Shown here: piece by piece, positions 5,681 to 6,424 of the stretch
Layout: every line of letters begins with the position of its first letter
Position numbering within the stretch: position 1 is the stretch's first letter
NCBI GenBank assembly: GCA_020429495.1
Contig: JAGQLJ010000039.1
Coordinates: forward strand, 1 to 6,424
Length of the DNA: 6,424 bases
Direction: 5' to 3'
DNA from: Candidatus Dojkabacteria bacterium
Lineage (GTDB): Bacteria; Patescibacteriota; Dojkabacteria; J137
Translations under genes and position numbers: made by a program
The notes under the pieces: model-generated
Told to the model about the DNA's origin: nothing
Seen by the model: only the letters and a program-made list of their open reading frames with translations
Database searches by the model: none

Positions 5681-5686
5681 AGTATA
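5681..5686 (-). promoter_or_regulatory. Candidate -10 TATACT for the divergent unrecognised gene
   Basis: On the minus strand TATACT (5 of 6 to consensus) lies 24 nt upstream of GTG 5656, predicting a leader of about 17 nt. It ends 1 bp before the trmB ATG and faces the trmB -10, so the two predicted start sites would be within a few bases of each other. It is speculative, but it supports the GTG start because an ATG at 5689 would lie upstream of this box. Confidence 0.35.
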
Positions 5687-5687
5687 C

Positions 5688-6332
5688 ATGAAGAGAACAA
5701 AATTACAAAAATTTACTGAGCTTAAAAGCTTTGATAATGTTCTAGAATATACAAGTTCAGCTTTCATAAAAAATGTCGAAAAGTTATTAAGTTCAAATAA
5801 TTATATTTGCTTAGAGCTTGGTTGTGGGAATGGAGATTTTTCTATAGAACTTGCCAAGCAGAACCCAGATAAATTATATATAGGTATAGATATACAAGGC
5901 GAAAGACTTTGGTATGGTTCAAAAAGAGCCACTGCTGAAAAAATTACAAATGTATTTTTTATTAGGATGTTTATTGATTCTATTGATGAACTTATTCCTA
6001 CAAAATCTATAAATGAAATATGGATTACTTTTCCAGATCCTTATTCTAAAAAATCTAAAGCAAATAAAAGACTAACCTCACAGAATTTTTTGGATAAATA
6101 TAAAAAGATACTAAAACAAAATGGAGTAATTAACTTTAAAACTGATGATAAAGATTTATTTGAATTCACTATCGAAGAAGCTAAAAGCTGTAGTTGGACA
6201 ATTGTAGAATTAATTGAAGATGTTCACAATATGAATACAAAAGCTACTTCATTAGAAATAAAAACCAAATTTGAACAAAAATGGATTGAATTAGGCAAGA
6301 AAATCTATTACCTAAAGTTCACTTCTGTTTAA
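5688..6332 (+). CDS. trmB: tRNA (guanine-N7-)-methyltransferase TrmB
   Basis: The enzyme uses S-adenosylmethionine to make 7-methylguanosine at position 46 in the tRNA variable loop. The 214-aa product is the normal length. The N-terminus MKRTKLQKFTEL resembles that of TrmB proteins and fixes the start. SAM-binding motif I is LELGCGNGDF (42-51), followed by the acidic strand end IGIDIQG (65-71). The family hallmark WITFPDPYSKKSKANKRLTS (112-131) carries the catalytic-region FPDP and the KRL stretch that contacts substrate. Then come NFKTDD (149-154) and the closing T-x-FE-x-KW block (193-199), with SLE just before it. All the expected motifs are intact. It is divergent from the unrecognised gene at 5024-5656: the CATG at 5687-5690 contains ATG codons on both strands. 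A membrane protein gene starts 20 nt after its stop. No hairpin follows, so read-through is likely. Confidence 0.95.
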   Translation: MKRTKLQKFTELKSFDNVLEYTSSAFIKNVEKLLSSNNYICLELGCGNGDFSIELAKQNPDKLYIGIDIQGERLWYGSKRATAEKITNVFFIRMFIDSIDELIPTKSINEIWITFPDPYSKKSKANKRLTSQNFLDKYKKILKQNGVINFKTDDKDLFEFTIEEAKSCSWTIVELIEDVHNMNTKATSLEIKTKFEQKWIELGKKIYYLKFTSV

Positions 6333-6340
6333 ATTTTCAT

Positions 6341-6346
6341 TATACT
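6341..6346 (+). promoter_or_regulatory. Possible -10 TATACT directly before the last gene
   Basis: TATACT (5 of 6) ends 6 nt before the ATG at 6353. If used, transcription would begin at or next to the A of the start codon, giving a leaderless message. Transcription from trmB could equally serve this gene, and the box may be chance. Confidence 0.25.
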
Positions 6347-6352
6347 GATGTT

Positions 6353-6424
6353 ATGAATCAGGTAATATTAATTTCTATAGGAGCAATAATAAACTTTATA
6401 ATTGGTTTTGTACTAGCAGATCTT
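6353..6424 (+). CDS. Start of a membrane protein gene, cut by the window edge
   Basis: An ATG opens 24 codons that stay in frame to the last base. The translation begins MNQVILISIGAIINF and is almost entirely hydrophobic from residue 4 to 22, as for a first transmembrane helix or signal anchor, followed by Ala-Asp-Leu. It starts 20 nt after trmB, on the same strand. Family cannot be judged from this fragment. An earlier ATG at 6348 is followed by a stop after one codon. No Shine-Dalgarno is seen; AAATTTTCATTATACTGATG precedes it. Confidence 0.55.
   Translation, partial: MNQVILISIGAIINFIIGFVLADL

Noticed and set aside
5657..5767. The minus-strand frame of the unrecognised gene is open up to an ATG at 5767, giving 247 aa.
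   Set aside because: That start would overlap the 5' end of trmB by 80 bp head-to-head. The trmB start is fixed by its family-typical N-terminus. The GTG at 5656 gives a polar N-terminus, with a -10-like box at a suitable distance.
37..6332. None of six complete genes ends in TGA, which could hint at UGA recoding as in Gracilibacteria or Absconditabacteria.
   Set aside because: No gene, including the 1010-codon uvrA, contains an in-frame TGA, as recoded genomes would. Six stops are too few in AT-rich DNA to draw a conclusion.
1..6424. Defence islands, toxin-antitoxin pairs, CRISPR arrays, prophage or IS genes.
   Set aside because: No gene here has a motif of such systems. The only repeats are the three GCTAG units and the palindromic element, which are not CRISPR-like in spacing.

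Overview
This is an AT-rich bacterial window with compact, mostly single-gene transcription units. It holds five complete genes that can be named to family level or better, one complete gene I do not recognise, and one gene cut off by the right edge. Several traits suggest a small-genome lineage such as Patescibacteria (Candidate Phyla Radiation): short intergenic gaps, overlapping genes, start codons without Shine-Dalgarno sequences, the style of the TrmB motif region, and an Aur1-like PAP2 protein. This placement is an inference and is not proven by the sequence. All six complete genes end in TAA or TAG, and none has an in-frame TGA, so an ordinary code is adequate.

Layout. Positions 37-318 (+) encode a 93-aa protein whose C-terminus looks like DUF3892. 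A hairpin follows that could terminate transcription from both sides. Positions 427-3459 (-) encode UvrA, the damage-recognition ATPase of nucleotide excision repair. The 281-bp gap between uvrA and the next gene is the most structured DNA here. It contains two copies of a GCTAG-rich repeat on either side of a 115-bp palindromic element with a closing stem and three inner hairpins. A third GCTAG copy lies at the far end of uvrA, inverted relative to the copy at its promoter, and it supplies the last codons and stop of uvrA. Positions 3741-4649 (+) encode a membrane PAP2/Aur1-like phosphatase or phosphotransferase. It overlaps tail-to-tail with a small DUF427 gene (4636-4962, -). Next come an unrecognised 210-aa gene (5024-5656, -) and trmB (5688-6332, +), which makes m7G46 in tRNA; these two diverge from a very tight shared promoter region. 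A membrane protein gene starts at 6353 and runs off the window.

The genes do not form an obvious pathway: DNA repair, tRNA modification, lipid or envelope phosphate chemistry and small proteins of unknown role. What they seem to share is promoter layout. Several starts have a TATAAT-like -10 box 19-22 nt upstream, giving predicted leaders of only about 13-16 nt with no Shine-Dalgarno. uvrA and trmB share an identical 12-base extended -10 sequence, TGTTATAATTAC. I see no convincing defence system, mobile gene cassette, CRISPR array, tRNA or rRNA. The best candidates for something new are the repeat architecture around uvrA and the orphan gene next to trmB.
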